Assembly (NCBI GenBank): GCA_030141605.1
Contig: JAQGDQ010000004.1
Coordinates: 868,001-932,000, forward strand
Length of the DNA stretch: 64,000 nucleotides
DNA from: Tubiluchus corallicola
Lineage: Eukaryota; Priapulida; Priapulimorpha; Priapulimorphida; Tubiluchidae
Reading direction: 5' to 3'
Shown here: piece after piece, positions 61,227 through 64,000 of the stretch
Position numbering within the stretch: the stretch's first letter is position 1
Layout: the number at the start of each line of letters is the position of its first letter
Program-made: the position numbers and the translations under genes
The notes under the pieces: generated by a model
What the model was told of the DNA's origin: nothing
Databases searched by the model: none
The model's input: only the letters and a program-made list of their open reading frames with translations

Positions 61227-63839
61227 CTACAAGTAATCAGAATCATGTATTTAGATTACTGCATAGAGAAGAGGGTCTCATTTTCTTAAAACTATAGTTT
61301 CCATGAAATTTATTTTTAAGTTCTTTGATAGCTTTAATGTTCAGGAATTTTTAATTTGCAATAACTAAAATAATACATTAAGAGCTCATTTTACTACTGG
61401 TCAAATACTAACATAAAGTTCACATTAGAAAAATGTTTGAGATCAGAGAGCAATTTGAACCAGTTTAATGAAAATATTACCAGTCTCATGTCTAGCCAGT
61501 CATAATAGCAAAATTTAATGTGAATTGACTGTCAGTTGGTAAAAACATGGCATTTTAAATACGAAATTCGATATGTTAATGTTTGAAACAGCATTCAAGA
61601 AACTGCCAAGAACCATTCTCAACAACAGCAATAAGCTAAATTGACCAGACTCTTGTGACACCCTACAGAAGTGCGATCTGAACTGCAAAAGGGGAAAGCA
61701 GTAGAAGTACACTATTGATAATATAGGGAGATCCATCACTGGGGAAAATAAAGGCTGAAGACCGTCTTCATTCTTTCTTCAGAAACTGAGTGTTGTAATA
61801 CATAATATAGGGAGATCCATCACTGGGAAAATGAAGGCTGAAGACAGTCTTCATTCTTTCTTCAGAAACTGAGTGTTGTAATACTTCAGCCGATTTCACA
61901 AAACAAAACAATCTCGCATCTCAAGATAGGGCCAATGAAAACAGTCAAGAGTATTGACTTTTTTAAACAGTTTAGTGCACTGCAGTACCTAGGGCTCAAT
62001 AAAATGGCCTACTTATTATATTGAAAGTTATGGTAGAATGAGAACCAAGCTCTGCATCAAAGATAATTCTCTGAGATGAGACACTGAATGTGACCTCCAG
62101 CAATGAAGATGGGCCGAGGCATGGCACTGTTAATAATCATCATAGTTAACTTTCAAAAGGTCTTACCACACCAGTCTTCATCACTGCCATCTTCACAGTT
62201 TGATTCTCCATTACAGTATAAATCTTGTCGAATGCAACCTTCAGTCAAACAAGGAAAAGCTTCTGGTGCACAGTAGTATGGATCCTCAGTAGGTGCTGCA
62301 AAATTTTACATTTTTTTGAATGTTTGAATAAAAACACAAAATTTTAAACAATAAAAATCTCATCAATAGTTAAGCCCCTTAAAGATTATATCAGGTGACG
62401 TAAAAAATGTGCCGAAGACCTGATTACGATATCATAAGAAGAAAATAACAGAACCTTTTGAAATTTACTACATTGATGTTAATACTTTTGTGTATAAACA
62501 CCAAAAATTTTAGGTCGCTCCATTAGATTTGTCCAAAGGTACAGAAGTTTTTAATCGACAATTAAAAAAAATAGATAATGCAAAAAATTTTGTATCACCA
62601 TTGTTAAAAATTGCAGTAGGTGCTCTATGGGTCTACCAATTTCACTGCAAACTAGGTGAAGGAGTCCTTTCCAACAGGTGACATAGTTTCTCACTTCTTT
62701 AAAAGACATTAGATGCCAGGACTCAACAACTTTTGCTCTTAGTTCCTTTGCAAATTTCCATCAAACGTCTCTGTGCCATTGTGTAATTTTTCTTTAAAAG
62801 AATTCCAAATACCATAATCCAGAAAATTAAGTCTCATATTTTTCTTTGCAACAAATCTTTATATGCGCTTTATCTTCTATGATGAAGACAATGGCGTAAC
62901 CTCATTGATTTGTTATGGCTTTGCTGCCATGTACTGAATGCTTTGTACATCAATGCAACTAATGATTATAGGTGACATTATTCGAGCATTTAATTTTTTA
63001 ACATAGCAAAACGTTAATGTGGGGCTCTCACTTCCAATATTATTGTAGTCAAAACTTCAGCACATTTTTTCTGCACCACCCCATATATGCAAGATAAAAT
63101 ATTATCACATGCTGACACCACTAAAAACCAACCTATAAGAAAAAAGTAGGCAGGTATTAAATATTAGCACTAACAGTTTTCATTTAAAAAGTGCCAAATC
63201 GGTAGTGTGTTTTACTACAAGCTAAAAAATGCTCGGCTTTGTTTACGTAATTAACCGTCAGTAAAGAAGCATATCTAACATAAAATCAAATGCCAGCAGT
63301 CACAGTAATATAGCTCGACAAGTTTAATGATATTAGTGCCAGCAACACACAGCTGACCATAATCAAAGCTTTTAATTAACTTTTTGACTTTATGACATTC
63401 ATTAGGATTGTTTGTGTTAGCTTCAGCCACATTCTTTGCTGATGTGTGTGTTAAAAATTGCACCTTACTACGTTTAACTTAATACAGTTACAAGTTGATT
63501 ATTAAAACAACAACGTTTTACTGAATGTAGAGATTCAACAAATATGTGGGAACTACAATCAACCAAAAGTTTTGTTTATAATAAGCAATAATTTTACTTG
63601 CCTACTCTATCAACAAATCTCCAGTTTAGGATAAAACCACCTCGTGATATGCTCTGATCCGAGACAAAATTAAGAAACATATCAGTACTAGAAGAGGTGA
63701 TAGGAGGTGGTATGATCGTGCCACAGATTCTCCGGAGCATTGGTGCATTTCTGTCACCACCATCATGTATTGACAACCAGTCATAATTACATGAAAGTTG
63801 ATATTCAATATCCAATGATGCAAAACTGACTTCAACTGA
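58358..63839 (-). CDS. CUB-LDLa-trypsin-fold serine protease homologue, catalytically dead (5' partial)
   Basis: Exons in transcript order: 63839-63602 (CUB end), 62295-62167 (LDLa), 61226-61019, 60259-59997, 59607-59462, 58528-58358 (protease domain); 384 aa plus TAA. The 5' exons (signal or membrane anchor, start of CUB) are beyond the window. CUB: SCNYDWLSIHDG and ICGTI. LDLa: six cysteines with DGSDED calcium motif. Protease domain: activation site KNRIVGGEG intact, ECGVQ cysteine for the interdomain disulfide, NNDIALVKL with Asp102, GWG, IVSRGTTC. But the His57 motif reads LTSARC (His to Arg) and the Ser195 motif reads GDEGGP (Ser to Glu), so it cannot hydrolyse peptides by the normal mechanism. 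Residue 189 is Gly. The domain order resembles secreted or type II transmembrane S1 proteins; a binding, regulatory or immune scaffold role is inferred. Boundaries are phase-consistent. Confidence 0.92.
61718..61882. repeat. Tandem duplication, 2 x about 84 bp
   Basis: ATAATATAGGGAGATCCATC at 61718 recurs at 61802; both units run through TTCATTCTTTCTTCAGAAAC to GTTGTAATAC with only a few substitutions and a small indel. Lies in the LDLa-protease intron. Confidence 0.9.
62167..62295 (-). CDS. LDL-receptor class A domain exon
   Basis: 129 bp, phase 1 on both ends (a symmetric 1-1 module, as is usual for shuffled LDLa exons). Six cysteines with the spacing of LDLa, ending CEDGSDEDWC with the acidic calcium-binding residues. 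Confidence 0.95.
62580..63130 (-). mobile_element. Decayed Tc1/mariner-like transposase remnant in the CUB-LDLa intron
   Basis: On the minus strand, with at least one frameshift and stops, translation gives RLNFLDYGIWNSFKEKLHNG, then KELRAKVVESWHLMSFKEVR and a CSEIGRPIEHL end. This is the order at the C-terminus of mariner-type transposases (DLNPLDY.IW, then a helical W..I block, then the G..E/IEH end). The catalytic D,D motifs upstream are not recognisable. Pseudogenic; no terminal repeats found. Confidence 0.55.
63602..63839 (-). CDS. CUB domain exon (C-terminal part), GC donor
   Basis: Starts SVEVSFASLDIEY and includes SCNYDWLSIHDG, ICGTIIPPPI and GGFILNWRF, the second half of a CUB domain. 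The exon ends GTA G| followed by gcaagt. The nearest GT donor (aa|gtaaaat, 4 bp later) would leave phase 2 and hit a stop in the LDLa exon, so the GC donor is required. Confidence 0.9.
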
Positions 63840-64000
63840 CTAAGGAAATAAAGATGCAAATTTTATGTTCACTCAAACCTTTAAAGAATAATGACTAAAT
63901 GATGTCAAATGAGTGTTCTGTAAGTGTAATTCAATGTCAAGTATGGTTCATTGGCTTTATAAACACAAAATATTCTTTGAATTTAACTTGTGTTTAAATT
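63840..64000. other. Intron upstream of the CUB exon
   Basis: Minus-strand acceptor ttccttag precedes the CUB exon; no further exon is visible before the window edge. Confidence 0.7.

Noticed and set aside
1-64000. tRNA, rRNA or CRISPR content
   Set aside because: I looked for B-box-like GGTTCGAATC blocks and regular spaced repeats and found none that convince; the DNA is eukaryotic nuclear.

Overview
The window is eukaryotic: an AT-rich stretch of nuclear DNA from a non-vertebrate metazoan. Genes are split into many small exons with GT-AG boundaries, introns run from about 100 bp to more than 10 kb, and canonical AATAAA signals are present. The species cannot be read from the sequence. The family content (KIF13 kinesin with CAP-Gly, FAM167, a NAT16-like acetyltransferase, a CUB-LDLa-trypsin-fold protein) only says animal. 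All gene models here were assembled by hand from [10 protein letters not shown] phase and protein-family resemblance.

Layout. (1) About 1-43.5 kb, + strand: 29 exons of a kinesin-3 motor of the KIF13 type, with the 5' half of the motor domain outside the window. In order it encodes the end of the motor (switch II onward), neck coiled coil, FHA domain, more coiled coil, KIF1B domain, DUF3694-type region, a disordered tail and a C-terminal CAP-Gly domain. Two introns of about 10.5 kb flank a single 135-bp FHA exon. The introns hold old repeats: a MITE-like foldback family, a perfect 385-bp tandem duplication, a decayed LINE fragment and several microsatellites. Intron 25 holds two candidate alternative 3' ends that would give a short isoform without CAP-Gly. 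(2) 45.5-46.5 kb, - strand: a two-exon FAM167-family gene, tail-to-tail with the kinesin. (3) 46.5-54.3 kb: intergenic, dominated from 49.9 to 53.3 kb by a composite foldback/minisatellite element present in two partial copies. (4) 54.3-57.5 kb, + strand: a complete four-exon GNAT-fold gene resembling NAT16 (histidine N-acetyltransferase-like). (5) 58.36-63.84 kb, - strand: the 3' part of a CUB-LDLa-trypsin-fold gene whose catalytic His and Ser are both replaced (Arg and Glu), so it encodes a pseudoprotease. One of its introns uses a GC-AG boundary and carries a decayed mariner-like transposase remnant.

The genes do not form an operon or obvious pathway; they are independent neighbours in alternating orientation. 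The most interesting points are the double-dead serine protease homologue, the possible cargo-tail switching of the KIF13 kinesin by intronic polyadenylation, the acetyl-CoA-loop substitutions in the NAT16-like gene, and the composite foldback element.
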